From contig JASANC010001317.1 in NCBI GenBank assembly GCA_030248135.1, forward strand, positions 1-64,000: a stretch of 64,000 bases of DNA, read 5' to 3'. A program made the position numbers and the translations under genes. The notes below the pieces were generated by a model that was not told the origin of the DNA, did no database searches, and saw nothing but the letters and a program-made list of their open reading frames with translations. Numbering within the stretch: position 1 is the first letter of the stretch; every line of letters begins with the position of its first letter. Source of the stretch: Theristus sp. LFF4_11 (lineage: Eukaryota; Nematoda; Chromadorea; Monhysterida; Xyalidae). Positions 20,830-33,700 of the stretch are shown one piece after another.

Positions 20830-21545
20830 CAAACACGTGAGCAATCGGGAACTGAAAAGGTAGGCATGCGAGGAGAATCTGAAGCCGGAGAGACAGACAC
20901 GCCCGACAACCAAGGAATGTGGAAGCTACACTGGCACGCGGGAAACTGGACACTATGAACGTAAAGCACCATGGATTTAGCAATTAGTTTTTTTTGTGCG
21001 TGCGCACGGACGCGACACTTAAAAATGGCCAACGCGATTTAGAAATCGTGTTGTGTAGGTAGGCTATCTTAATGTATTGCGGGCACAATTACACTGTAAC
21101 TTTGCGCACGGGATTTTTAAATCGACGTCTGTGCGGACGGACAAAAAACTAAATGGTGTTTTCGCCTTAGCCGGGAACCGCAAAAGCAGGCACGCACGCA
21201 ACCTGGAATTAGAAAGGCAGGGCAACTGGCAACCCGAGAACAGACACGGGGGAACTAGAAAGGCAAACTGGGAAACCGCGAACTACAGGAGGCAGATACG
21301 TGGGAAACCGAATGCTGTGGAAACGGGCAGGGAGGCAACCGGGAACTGTGGAAACAGCAGGTGGATCACCGGGAGTTGTGAAAGTAAGCACGCGAGCCAT
21401 CGGGTACTGTGGAAAAAACAGGCGAAAACCGGAGAGGCAGGCGGGAACTGCGGAGGCAGGCATACGGGTAACTGGAGTCTGTGGAGGCAGTATTACAGGC
21501 AACTATGAACCGTGTAAGTGTACAAACGAATGCGAACCTGGGAGA
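20830..21545. repeat. Degenerate 'GGCAGGCACGCGGGAACTGTGGA' repeat field
   Basis: Words such as GGGAACTGTGGA, AGGCAGGCA.ACGGG, GGAAACCG and GGCAACCGGGAACTG recur irregularly every 20-40 bases at 20830-20960 and 21170-21545. They are separated by an AT-richer block with GTGCGTGCGCACGGACGCG and its near-inverse. Open frames exist in several phases but have no stable repeat peptide, so it looks like a decayed minisatellite. Confidence 0.5.
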
Positions 21546-22219
21546 CAGGCTGTGGGCAACCGACCCACTAGTCTCCACTGAATCTCAGCGTTCTTTGCGA
21601 TGCGATCACTAGTATTATTGCCGTTATTTGGTTGGTGCGGTTGACATTATAATTTTCAAAAAAACTCATTTGCGATGCGTGGCAAAAAACACTGGTGTTA
21701 AAATTTTGTTATCAGCAACTGTTTATCAAAAAAACGGCACAAAATACTGTTTTGCACCCTAAAAAGTTCTAAAAGGTTGTATACGAGCTCCTCAATTTCA
21801 GCATGACGCAATATTTGACGCATAAAGCAGCGAACGCAACGTTAGAAGTGTGATAACGAACTGATTCTTAGTAGCAGCAGTCATTCTCAGTAGCGACCAC
21901 ACACCCCAACTATTATCAATCACTTTGCTTTTTTCGAGTATTTTGGAAGCAGTGAACAAATAAAGCCCAAAAACTGAACGTATTTTTATGATGTGTTGAT
22001 TGGTCTGTTGTCATCACGCCAAAGTTTTTTGCAGATTTTGAACATATTAGGTCATTACCATCAGATAAAACACTGCTGCACTGCTGATAAATTGACGTAT
22101 TACTACGTCGTAAAATTAAAAGAAATGAAAAAAGGTGAATAAGCAAACTGACAGCTTGTGAAATTACAGTGAGCAAAGTGGTTTCGTTCATCAGTTTGCA
22201 TCAGTGGCGCTTTTAGCAC
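21546..22219. other. Intergenic upstream of aminopeptidase gene
   Basis: AT-rich, nothing recognised. Presumably holds the promoter and 5'UTR of the M1 aminopeptidase. TTTCAG at about 21795-21800 is too far from the ATG to judge. Confidence 0.3.
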
Positions 22220-23334
22220 ATGATGACATTGCGCGCTGTTGTTCCAATCAACGAGCACCGCCGCATCAGCCGTTGGAATCGACTGCTGCAAGTTTGTGTC
22301 TTTGTGGGCGTGCTCGTGATCGTGCTGCTTTTGGCCGCTGCTCTTGTGTTGCTGATTCTTTGGCTGCAATGCGAGAATGAACAGCACTCAAGCACAACCG
22401 GCCCCGTCACCACCAGCACTGCGACTGCACCAACACCTGTGCCCAGCTATCGGCTGCCAAAATGTTCGTCAACCTTTATTATCGAGTCCTTAAGTCAAGA
22501 ACCTGTTTGCATTGAAATGGCCATCTGTTGGCAACGTTTCGACCCGTATCAATTTTTAAAATCGATCTTCTTGATGCAGCGTTCACCCCGTTGCACTACG
22601 ATTTGTTGATTCATCCGTACCTCAATGGCACCACCCTTGATTACACCGAAAGTCAACTGGGCTCGTTCGACGGTCAAGTGACGATCAAAATGATTTGCCT
22701 TGTAGATTCAATCAACATCACGCTAAATGCCAGGAATCTCACGGTGAAGTCCGTGAGTGCTGCAGTTGTTGTTGTCTTTTTTCATTGTTTTCCGTTTCAG
22801 TTCACATGCAAAGTGTTTCGCGCAGGCTGCGGTGACGAGCGAGCCGGTTGCAATCACACGGCACGAGCAGCTGGACGATGTCGGCATGGTCGTGTTCCAC
22901 TTGGACGACTGGGTCCGAGCGACCGACGAGCTGCAGCTGCGCGTTGTGTTCAGCGGCGTGCTCAGAGACGACCTCAATGGCTTCTACATGGCCAGCTATC
23001 AAGAAAACGGCGCCACAAAGTGCGCCGCTATCTATGCACAGCAACACATGCGATTTCTGTTTGCAATGAATTTCTAACTTTTCAAATGGGTCGTGTTTTC
23101 CTGTGGCTTGTCTGATAATCCACAGTCATTATTGTATGGCCAACAGTTTGCTGACTCGTTTCCCAGGTATTTCGCGGTGACGCAGTTTGAGTCTGAGGCA
23201 GCGCGCTATGCGTTTCCGTGTTTCGATGAGCCCGAGTACAAGGCGACGTACTTCTTGCAAATGCAGCACCCGGAGCAAATGATGGCGCTCAGCAATACTG
23301 CACCCCTACACACGCACCAGGACAAAGAGCTCAG
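22220..23334 (+). CDS. M1 aminopeptidase (aminopeptidase N-like), N-terminal part only
   Basis: Four exons (22220-22463, 22580-22752, 22826-23019, 23167-23334) encode 259 residues and stop at a donor (CTCAG|GTGAGG, phase 2) with no continuation found. The start gives a type II anchor: basic tail, TM at ~23-50 (LLQVCVFVGVLVIVLLLAAA), then a Thr/Pro-rich stalk (TTGPVTTSTATAPTPVP). The family-specific YRLPKSFTPLHYDLLIHPYL follows, then beta-domain sequence including GFYMASYQENGATK, FAVTQFESEAARYAFPCFDE and PEYKATY. These are the M1 residues just before the catalytic domain. The GAMEN and HEXXH zinc motifs are absent from the window. The 1.8 kb after exon 4 is repetitive and the next exons belong to a P4-ATPase. 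The gene is truncated, or its 3' exons were lost in assembly. Confidence 0.85.
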
Positions 23335-25150
23335 GTGAGGCCAACTATACACTTGCTTGCACGGACTGACCACTCAAAAGTGACACCAATTGTATTCTGA
23401 CAGCACTGAAACAAAATAGAACCAAGAAACTCTGACCAAGATTTGCAACTTTTGATCTTGATAGGTCTTGGTAAGTTTCTTTTTTTAAATTCCCGCGCCC
23501 TAACAAAGTACAGGGAAATCCAAAAAAGGTTCCAACTTCAAAATGCGCTCACTGGCTTGTGCTGAGACCTTATAACTTAAAATTTGGAACACTGTTAGAA
23601 CATTTCGGGAAGTTTTTTTTCAGATCTAAATTTTTATTGGTTTGCACTTTCAATTCATTTTTACAGTGTAAAAAATCAAAGTGGCAAATGTGTGAATAAA
23701 AAAAAAAGAATTTTGCATTTTGCATTTGAAAAGATAAATAAATTCGCATCTGTTCTCAGCAGAACACTCAGACTCACGCAAGACTAATGCAATTTGGTGT
23801 TCGTTATCGCTAAGCTACTATGTGAGTATTGCTTTTTTCATCTTTTTTCTGCTGTGCACACTCGGCCTATCACCAAAAGTCATCATTTGGTATTTGTTAC
23901 AGCTAAATCAACCGTCTGCATTTAACAACATATTTGTCTATTTTTCATGTTTTCAAGATATTCTGCAGTTGTGAATGACAGGGGCAACATTTGGTCAGAA
24001 AACAATTTGGTCAGAAAAACTTCCCAAAGTGATTTAACACCGTTTGCAAATAAGAGTGGGGGGGCCCTAGGAACATTCCGTGATACATGGAAAAGTTTTT
24101 AAACCAAGGGTGCAGGGACATTCTACTAATCAAGGCGCTTCAGGTTTACCCCCTGAGTACCCCCTGATTATGCCTATAAAGGTCGTTTTTAGGGTGCGGA
24201 AGTTGAAAAACCCTCGATTTTTTGCGATTTTTCGCAAAGTGTACCTTTTTAGCCCTACCGTATCTCGTAGTTGCACAGTTTCTGGAACCTCACACAGTAT
24301 TCACGTGAAAGATCTTGCGGAGTTCTTTAAGGCCGTGTATCAATGAGCCCTTGCAAGGGGGGTCCCTGAGGCGCTACGACGCTAGTTAAAATTACTTTTT
24401 TTTTAAATTACGCTATTTTTTTAAACATTTTTTTGAGCTCATAAACACAATTTTTCGATTTTCATTTTTGGTTCTACAGGGGGGTTTTCGGGGTCGCTGA
24501 ATTCGAATCTGATCTTAGATTTTTGCCCCGGGCATTTTTTGCCCTAAAATTGGGCAAAAACACATTTTTTTGCGTTTTCCAGTGTTTTTTGGTTTTAATT
24601 TTTAATTTTAAGTGCGGATTTTTTAACAAAGCTGTTTTACAACAGCCTTACAACCGCTGTATCGGAATCAGTTTTGATATTTTGCAACTGACCACTTGCC
24701 CACCCAAAAAATGGGTAAAAAGTTGATTTTTTTGCTTTTTGCACACGTTTTCGTTTCACAGTAAAAAAATCAAGTTAGAAACAACTTGTAATTTTAATTT
24801 TTAGTTCTACATGGAGGGTTTTGGGGTCGCTGAATTTGAATCTGACCTTAGATTTTTGTCCCGGGCCTTTTTTCTCTAAAAGTTGGGCAAAAACACATTT
24901 TTATGCGTTTTCCAGTGGTTTTTGGTTTAATTTTTAATTTTAAATGCGGATTTTTTTAACAAAGCTGTTTTTCACAGTTTTGGACTTAAGGAGCATTCAT
25001 GAAACAGTATTTAGTGACCGCGTAGCTATGTTTTAACGCGTAGCGCCGCTTTAGACTGCACAGGTTCTTTCTTGCTAACGTCTCTGCTAAAAAGCAGTAC
25101 AGTTTCTCAGATGGTAAAGAGCTAAAGCTGACGGCAATTGACAGGCACAG
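23335..25150. repeat. Repeat-filled junction between aminopeptidase and flippase fragments
   Basis: No exon of either gene. It holds a diverged foldback MITE at about 23508-24025 (TACAGGGAAATCCAAAAAAG, AACATTT..GGTCAGAAAAACTT). It also has a direct duplication: about 24473-24650 and 24802-24976 share GGGGTCGCTGAATT.GAATCTGA and TTGGGCAAAAACACATTTTT. A half copy of the 'GCATTCATGAA' element lies at 24982-25060. G-rich words (GGGGGGGCCCTAGG) are at 24057. Such repeats could drive deletion or assembly collapse. Confidence 0.6.
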
Positions 25151-26051
25151 TCGCCAGACGAGTCTGCTTTGACGAATGCAGCCCGAAATTTCGGCGTTGT
25201 TTTCAAATCTCGAACCCCGAAAACGATAACAATCGACGTGTTTGGCAGAGAAGAGCAGTATGAATTGTTGTCGATCATTGATTTCGATAATGTCCGCAAA
25301 CGAATGTCCGTCATTGTTCGGGATCAGGCAACCGGTGTCACGACATTGTTCTGCAAAGGTTGGTCATTTTGTTTTGAGAGTTTTTAGAATTAAAAAAAAC
25401 AGTTGTATGCCACGGATCGATGAGGATTTTGTCGAGCAAGTTCTCTTTTACTGGTCACGCAAAACTGTGAAGGTTAGCACAAGCGACCAGCACCACTCGA
25501 CTGAATGACGTCATTTCTGGTGTGACGTTCAACAAATTTTACACGTCAGGCGCCGATTCGATGATTTTGGAGCGCATCACGGATGAGTCGCGGCAGCGAT
25601 TGCTGGACGTCACCTTGGCGCATCTGGACCAGTTTGCCGCCGAAGGGCTACGAACGTTGTGCTTAGCGAGCAAACGATTGCACAACGACACGTTGCAGCG
25701 TTACTTGCGACGGGAACACGAAGCGTCGATTGCGCTCGAGAATCGGCAAGAAAAACTCGAACAGGTCTATGAGGACATTGAGACGGGACTGGATCTGATT
25801 GGCGCGACCGCCATCGAGGACAAACTGCAGGACGGTGTGCCAGAGACGATCGCGAATCTGGCGCAGGCGAACATCAAACTGTGGGTGTTAACGGGTACGT
25901 TTGCATTTGATTCGTTTTGATTGAGTTGAGTTGATTTGATTGATTGATTGATTGATTGATCCATTGATTGATTGGTTGGTTGATTGATTGATTGATTGGT
26001 TGGTTGATTAATTGATTGATTGATTGATCGATCGATTGATTGATTGACTAC

Positions 26052-26099
<48 letters not shown>

Positions 26100-29000
26100 C
26101 TACTTGATTGATTGATTGATTGATTGACTACTTGATTGATAGATTGATTGATTGATTGACTACTTGATTGATTGATTACTTGATTGATTGATTGATTGAA
26201 ACGAATTGAGGCAATTGTCTCAAACACCAAAATCAGATGGAGTCTATTGAGGACGTCTCTGAAAAAAACCTGGTCAACCGACTGAGGACCATTTTACAGG
26301 CGACAAACAAGAGACGGCGATCAACATCGGCTACAGCTGCCGTCTGCTGACGGACGCCATGCGCGACGTGTTCGTCATCGATGGCGTCACGTTGCAGGAA
26401 GTGCAGACGCAGCTCAAGCACACGAAACGGCTGATGGACAAGTATGACCGGTTGAACGGGAACAGCAAACGCACTGAGGAATCGAAATCGCGCTCGCCCG
26501 AGCCATCGGTTGATGATGAGAACACGAAGCGAAGCGCGCACAGCTGCAGCAGCGTCGACCTGCGAACGCTGTCTGTCGGAGGCAACGCGCACGGTAACGT
26601 GAATCGCACTCGTGCGTGGCATACTGTGTGCATGCTTTGCTCAAAGTTGCAGAGTATGACACACCGACTGCACATGGTGTTGTATTGCTGGCCTCTGCGT
26701 TTCTTCACACACAAAAAACGCGATCTTCATTCAAAAAAGGTTCATTTTCATTGTGTTTCTTGCAGGTTTCGGCCTCGTGATCAACGGGCACAGTCTGATG
26801 CACGCGCTGTGCGACACGATGGAGCTGTTGCTGCTGGAAGTCGCCTCGCGATGTGACGCCGTGATCTGCTGTCGTGTGACGCCGCTGCAGAAGGCGATGG
26901 TGGTCGAGTTGGTGAAACGCAACAAGAACGCCGTCACACTGGCGATTGGCGACGGCGCTAATGACGGTCGGGGGAACGTTTTCATATGAAATGCAACTTT
27001 GAACACACGTGTTTAGAAGCATTATTTGACTTATCGAATATTGTAGACTCGTTCGGCACGAATGATTCTAACAAGGTTTTGCTTTGTCACCCTCGTTGCC
27101 AGGGTGGAAGCGCGTTAGTCTTCACTGTGAGTTCGGGAGATTGAGTCCCGCCGAGAGGTGTATAAATACTTAATGACAGAAAAACTCCATGTGCGTCCTG
27201 GTTGACGGGCGCTCTGTACGCCCGTTGCGTACTAATTCTAGGTTAGTATTGGTCAAAAACATTGCCGAAATTGCTGTTCGTTCGTTGGTTCGTTCATTCC
27301 CAGTGGTGCATCCAATGCATTTTCATATCCATTGTTTTTTTTTAGAAAAGCAGTCTGACTCACTGATATTCTACTCCTTTTCCAGTGTCCATGATCAAAG
27401 CGGCACACATTGGCGTCGGCATCAGTAGCCAAGAGGGCATGCAGGCCGTGATGAGCTCCGATTTTAGGTTGGTCCCGCCTTCGTTGATTGGACACGATTT
27501 GCTGTTTTTAAGAAACGGGGAGAAAGAAATGTGACGTTAACGAACGTCAGTCGGCGTCGCAATTGGCGTTAATTGACGTTAACTCATGTAACCGATTTCC
27601 TATAGTAGCTTGCAAAGCTAACCCCGAAAAGCATGCTAACAACTGCCCTGCATGATCAGTGTACACAATGATTATGTACGAACCCCGAACGTGCAGCCAG
27701 AAGCGAAGCTTTCTCCAGTTCCCGTCTTCAGCATCGCGCAATTCCGCTTCCTCGAGCGCCTCCTGCTCGTCCACGGTCGATGGTCGTACCTTCGAATGTC
27801 GAAATTTCTGTGCTACTTTTTCTACAAGAATTTTGCGTTCACGCTGGCCAACTTTTGGTATTCGTTCTTCTGCGCGTATTCGGCTCAGGTCAGGGCGTTT
27901 TGAGAATAATAAAGTCTTTAGTTTTAAAAAAACATGACTTTTTACCATCCCCGCCACTTCAAGTGCCAGCGCTGCGCTTTGATCAGTTGCGATACGTGCC
28001 GTAATTCACTTTCTTTCTTGTATTTCTGTTTCTTGGTTAAAGTTATATTTTTAAAAAACTTGACTCATTCCCAAAAATCCCTTCATTCCCAAACTTCAGC
28101 AATTCTCTACACTCCCTCCATGCGCTGCATGCTTTTTAACGTTGCCTGTCTCGTCCTCAATTCCGAAACGTGCACCATTTTGCCGCAATGCGCCGGTTTT
28201 TTGGTTTTACCGCGCGTATCGCAAACAAAAATTTTTTTTTTATTCAATCAACATGATTATAAGTTTTTACTTTATTTACTTTCAGTCGATTTACGACGAG
28301 ATTCTGTTGACGCTGTACAACATTGTGTTCACCTCGATGCCGGTGATGGTGATGGGAATCATGGACAAAGATGTCAATGAGAAATACTCGCTAAGGTACA
28401 GTTATAATGTAATTGATGTAAAAAGTGACGCTTTTTGTGAAAGCACTTTGAAAAGTTTGAGACTTTTGAATTACGGTAGCAAAGTTAAAAAAAAACAAAC
28501 GAGAAAACAAGCGAAGAGGTTTGAAAGTTTTCTCAAAGAACTTTTTACATGAGAGTTAGTGTCTGTGTAGATATCCAGATAGGTTCAAAAATTTCTATCT
28601 GGAAAAATTGTTTTCATCAATTCGTTTCGCGCACCACAGATTTCCAAAGTTGTACATACCGGGCCAGTTCAATCTGTACTTCAACATGCGCATCTTCATC
28701 TACTCGATGTTCCATGGTACCGTCAGTTCGATGGCGTTGTTTTTCATTCCCTACTGGTTTTTCAACGAGACCATTGGCGAAAACGGACAGGAGCAGAACG
28801 ACTACGCGTCGCTGGCGTTTGCGATCTTCTCCTGTTTGGTCGTGGCGGTCAGCGGGCAGATCGCGATGGACACTTCATATTGGACAGGTGCAGTCTTTGC
28901 TGGACATTAGCTAGACAGCAAGATATGCATGTGGCGTTGAACAGTCTAAACAAATACACCGGCACAGAAGCACTCCTGAAACAGCAGTGTGTGTGTGTGT

Positions 29001-30392
29001 ATGACCTATTTTTTCAAACGTGACCCACTGAAATAACGTCATAAGCCGCAAAACATGCGCTTGTCGTTCACAGCTAACCAGACTTCTTTCTTTACCAGAC
29101 CAGCTAACCGATTTTTTTTCCGTAAACAAATGGTGAATGTCGAATCAGTCACACCAAACTGACATTTTAGTGCCTGTACTTTGTTTGACAAACGGGCGTT
29201 TAAAGCAAATGACGTCATTTTAGTCCGGACACGTTTGAATAAATCCACAATACCAGCGTGTTTATTTGTGTCTTGCTACTGTACATCACGGTGTGTTGCA
29301 ACAGAGTATGCGCACAGTTTTCTCTCTTATTCTTGGATGTTCGTTTCCAGTTTGGAACCACGTCACGATCTGGGGCAGTCTTCTGTCGTACTTCGCGTTC
29401 GTGCTGATTTACTACCGGTTGCTGCCGGAAATCGGTCTGCTGCGATCGGTGCCCTCGGCCGCGACCGCGTTGGCCTCCATGGGCAACATCCAGTACTGGC
29501 TGTGTATTCTGTTGACAAGCGTCGTTCTTTGGCTGCCCGTTGTTGGTGTGCGCTTCTTTTGGCAGGTTCGCTCTTTGTCTTTTGTCACTTTTCGTTACTC
29601 AGCTATTATCAACTTTTAGGGTTCTGTGACTCTTTGCATTCGCAGACGCAGAAAGGAAGCTTTTTCAAGTTTTTTTGTGGCAATTCAAAATAGCCCAAGT
29701 GATGACCCCAGCCCCGGCGCTCTTTAGGGGACTCTCGCACCACTTTATCAATTTTGGAGTCTCGGAACCAAAATAAAACACAGTATTTAATCACGATTTT
29801 TTAATTTTTGGTATTGTTCAGCAAAGATTCGTTGCGCTGAATACTAAACTCGTGTAGTTGTTTTTTTGCCGGATTCACAGCTTTTCAAAAAACTTGCTAC
29901 GTTTTTCAGCAGATTTTCTTGTTTCCACTGACAAATTGCCGGCTTTTCCCCGTTGCACAGGAGATCGCGCCGGACGTGTCCACCCGCATTCGCTACCTGC
30001 AACTGAGCGGTGTCCTCAAACAGTACGACCGCGCGAATGCCGCAGCGGCCGCGGGTAGCCGCACGGTGGGGCCGAGGCAGGCGTTGGCGGATGTGATTGC
30101 CGAGGTCGACTCGGTGGCACGACGCGCGCGCATGATCGCCACGGTTCGCTCGAGCTACGCGTTCTCGCACGAGCACGGCTTCGGCCGACTGATCACGACC
30201 GGAACATTCTGGTGGGATCGGCTCGGATTGGACGCATTCGATGCGCGTCACGATGCGGCCAGTTCGCGTGAGCACGTGCGCTCGCCCACACGCCAACTGC
30301 AGCAGTCGGCGCTGATGATCGGCGTTTCACCAATATTCACGGTGGCCGATAACAACAAAGCGAAACGCGAACCGAACGACATGCGGTTTTGA
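25151..30392 (+). CDS. P4-ATPase (phospholipid flippase), C-terminal part only
   Basis: Ten exons: 25151-25358, 25550-25894, 26300-26593, 26766-26966, 27386-27467, 27732-27888, 28286-28395, 28640-28887, 29351-29565 and 29961-30392, all in phase, 763 residues to a TGA. The reading opens in the nucleotide-binding domain at [18 protein letters not shown]. Then come [16 protein letters not shown], the P-domain block [36 protein letters not shown], a charged Ser-rich insert, the hinge [20 protein letters not shown], and TM5-TM10 beginning at [20 protein letters not shown]. The tail has [19 protein letters not shown], typical of class 1 flippases. These enzymes move aminophospholipids to the cytosolic leaflet with a CDC50 partner. 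The first four TMs, the actuator domain and the DKTGT phosphorylation site are missing upstream. Intron phases exclude a fusion with the aminopeptidase exons (phase 2 versus 0). Confidence 0.93.
25920..26200 (+). repeat. (TGAT)n microsatellite with GACTACT interruptions
   Basis: Inside the intron between flippase exons 2 and 3. Runs of TGAT are broken repeatedly by GACTACT, giving a higher-order pattern in which (TTGA)n segments of varying length are separated by the same seven bases. Confidence 0.9.
27083..27245 (+). repeat. tRNA-derived SINE, copy 2
   Basis: In the intron between flippase exons 4 and 5. Starts TTGTCACCCTCGTTGCCAGG and carries the tRNA-like head with AGATTGAGTCCC as a degraded B-box. 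It continues GTATAAATACTTAATGACAG, as in copy 3, and ends near CTAGGTTAG. More diverged than the copies at 1447 and 38559. Confidence 0.7.
29000..29252. repeat. MITE with TGACGTCA in terminal repeat, copy 2
   Basis: In the intron between flippase exons 8 and 9. Starts TATGACCTATTTTTTCAAAC after a short (GT)n and ends AATAAATCCACAATA. The right arm keeps TGACGTCA; the left arm reads TAACGTCA. The internal sequence has about 30 extra bases relative to copy 1. Confidence 0.8.
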
Positions 30393-30746
30393 GCGCCGCG
30401 TTTTCGAAAATATATGCAGCAGATGAATTAGTATATCATGTAGCTTCATTTTACCACCTCATTGCCCGTATAAGTTTTCTGTGATATAATTTTTATGATT
30501 TTATTCAAACATTCGAAAAATCGGTGTCAAAGAAGCTGTTTTTTTTGTCAAACCTGTAAATAAAACTTCGTGTAAAATATATGAAACCTTTGAAATTGAC
30601 TGCGCTGATTGGTTAAGAGCCATGATGCAACCATGATCAACAGTGTGTCAGACATGTAAAAGATGTGTGCAGAAAAGCAACAATCAATCAGATCCAGAAC
30701 CATGAATTGAGAGTAAATAAGGAAAATAGCCGCCCCGCAATGACTT
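30393..30746. other. Shared 3' region of convergent flippase and ZP genes
   Basis: The flippase stop (30392, +) and ZP-gene stop (30747, -) face each other. AATAAA at 30559-30564 suits the plus-strand gene, and TTTATT at 30500-30505 (AATAAA on the minus strand) suits the other, so the two 3'UTRs would overlap. Confidence 0.5.
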
Positions 30747-33700
30747 TCACACGTCAAAAAACCACCGACTGCCCTGCGGTGTCACGTTGGTTTCAATTTC
30801 CGGCATAGCAGCATGCTCGTCTGGTTGCATTGAAAGCACCGGGACACGCGGTGGCGGCGGCGGTTTCTGCGCGGGCCTTTGCGACCCACTTTGTGGGCCG
30901 GTCGCGGGCTTTTGAAAATGATTGTTATTAGGGATTTCGTTGTGACCGCCTGATGAAACCGGCGGATAGTGTATGGTTTGACCGCCGAATTCGTTCGGCT
31001 GCACGTTGGCGCTGCTGATTGGTTGCTGATGTGAATTTGAATTTGGCGCCAAATTCTTGTTTCGCGGCAGTGACTGTAGACGGGCGGGCGGTTTCGGGCG
31101 TTTCTTTTTTCTATCCGTGTCGTTTTTGTTGTTGTGAACAGTGCTGCTTGACTTTTGATAATTTAGGTTTCTCGTCGATGTTTGGTTGTCGATGTTCATG
31201 TACTGTGGTGTTTTGTTGGCTTGCTGCTGATTGGCTGGTGGGGAAAAGGCGGTGGTGGGGCGGGATTGCGAGCGTAGTGTGGAGGATGACTGAAAAACGT
31301 TTTATTTCGCAAAATTTTCAAATTCACTCTTTGTCTTTTTCCTTGTCAAATCATTTTGTTACGCCAGTTTTTGTGTTTTCAATCGCCCACCTGACGCGAG
31401 TCGTCGTCTCTGATGAACTCGGGCTGTATGCGCACGGTCGGCCGCTTTCGCCCGAGTGTTTGGTCCGCATTTGTGCTTTTGTTGTCGTTGTTTCGAATTC
31501 GACTTCCATTTTGCGTTCGTGTCACCAGAATACTGCGGCGGCTTCCGCCGGCTAGAATCAAGAATCCAGGTTTTTGTTTCGAACAAATCTCTGACAATGT
31601 GTTCGTGTCCATTGTCTTGCCGGCGCTCAAGCGTTTTGGACCATTTTGAGTTCTTTTGAAAACCGCCACACAAATGAATGTACTCCTGTTACTGCTGCAC
31701 CCAATATGAGACAAGAAGCCATAGGGAAAACTGCGATTTTTATGCGGCTTTTTTGTGGTTCCAAAAACAGTGTCTTGACAACAAGCAGCACAGTTCACAA
31801 CTGACATTGCAGCGCGAGCCCCCCCCCCAAACTGGCAGTTACCATCGGTCGTCGTGTGTTGCTGTTCGTCGAATCGTCCAGGTTCACCATTCACTGCGAC
31901 GTTGCCATTGGCGGGCGGCGGGGGCGCAGCAATGACAACCAACGGGCCTCCCGCTGTCCCTTGATGTCTCAGGGTAAAATCGTCTGTTCGCTGACGAATG
32001 AGCATCGTCGGATGCGACTCTGATTTGTTGATTGTTGGGTAGACCTATGTGCGAGGTTTTGTTTGTTGTTGCAATATGAACTCTTCGACAGAAAAATAGA
32101 AATGTCTTCACAATTTCAGATGTCTTGTTCTCTTCTGAGCGTTCGTTCAAAAATGGGCAGACAACACAAAGGTGAAAGGAATTTCTGTGGCCGAATCTTT
32201 TTAGCTGCATAATATTTTTGCAGTTACCGGTATAATGTTTTTTTATAGCTAAATTGGCGACACATGTCATTTTGATTAACAGCAAAAGTTTTGTCATCAT
32301 TGCGTTTGACCAATCAACTGCGTAAACAAAAGAAATCTAAAAATGCAAGCAACCTAACCGATTGATCAGTAACGACGGTTCCAATCGTCGTCGCTTGCTC
32401 CAAGAACTCCTCGCGCCTACGACGCATCTGCGCCTCATCCGCCTCAGACAGACAGTCGCCCTCCTCGATCTCTTCGTCCTCAGTCTGCTGGTGTTCGTCG
32501 TGGATTCGTTCGTCCAGTTGCTCGCCGTCGTCGTCGATGGTTACTTTGTTTTCGTCTTGGGTGTTGTCTGTTTTCTCTGTTGCAGTACTGCTGATGATTG
32601 TGGGTCTGGTGAGCTTCGAGTTATTGTTGCCGTTGTTGTCCTTCGCGCGGTTCGCATGTTGACCACCCTCGGTCGACGAGTTATTGGTCGAAAGTGAAGA
32701 AATCAGTTGGCCTATAGATTTGTTTTTAGAATAACAATGATAATTTGGTTTGGAACATGGTTCGTTTCATCAGTTCAGTTCAGCTCCATTCTGTTATTAC
32801 GTGCGGTGTTGGAAAAAACCACCGTGTGGATTTGAGCAGTTGATAGGTTTAGTGAAAGTGAATGGCGCCAACGACTGTACAATCTGGGTTATGACAGTTC
32901 TTGTTATTTTAACGTCAGCTATAGTGAAACGAAGTACGACAGCCTCAGCGTTACTTTCCATCATCGGGGAGAGTCGAACCAATGCAACACCATTAACCAC
33001 TACACTACGCCAACCAACCTGCGTTTGCCTCCGTCTGCGTCGGTGGTGGCAGCGCCAGTGAATACGGTAGGATACGGTAAGCCGGCAACGTTATTCTCCG
33101 GCCTTTCTTGTTTTTAGCGATGCTTCCATCAGACGAATTTGTGTCCGACATTAGCGACGAATGAATCGACAGGCGCATGTTGAACGGACGATTGTGAACA
33201 CCGACGAAACAGAAAACAAAAATCAACAGCGTCATCACACCGCTTGCGATCGTCATCGCGCACAGACCGGGGTCGGCCGCGAACTCGCACGGCGTGCGAC
33301 GAGTGACCTCTGAAAATGGAGATCACGGTACTATACGGGTTATGACGGGCTGCGGCTCAAGACGGGTTACGGTGCTATGCAGGTTACGGTACTTAATGGA
33401 ATACGGTACTATTTCATTTACAAACAGACTTCTAAAATATCGAAACGTTTCAAAAACCTAACATATCGAAATCTGACTTTTTAGACAACCAGAGAAAAAC
33501 AAAACTTACTGACAATTTGCCACCCATCCACTACCATAACCCTGGTTGACGCAATGGCCTCGATGCTTTCCTGCGGCAACGGGCGATGCAACGCCAGAAG
33601 ATCAAACTCCGTTCGTGGAAGACAAATTGGCTGTAAGAACGATAAAATGCTGAAAAAAGGAGGCAAAAGAGACAAAAGCCTTTTATCCTGGTCCTCTCCT

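Noticed and set aside
23167..25358. Aminopeptidase-flippase fusion gene
   Set aside because: Aminopeptidase exon 4 ends in phase 2 and the first flippase exon begins in phase 0, so direct splicing would shift the frame. The topology would also make no sense.
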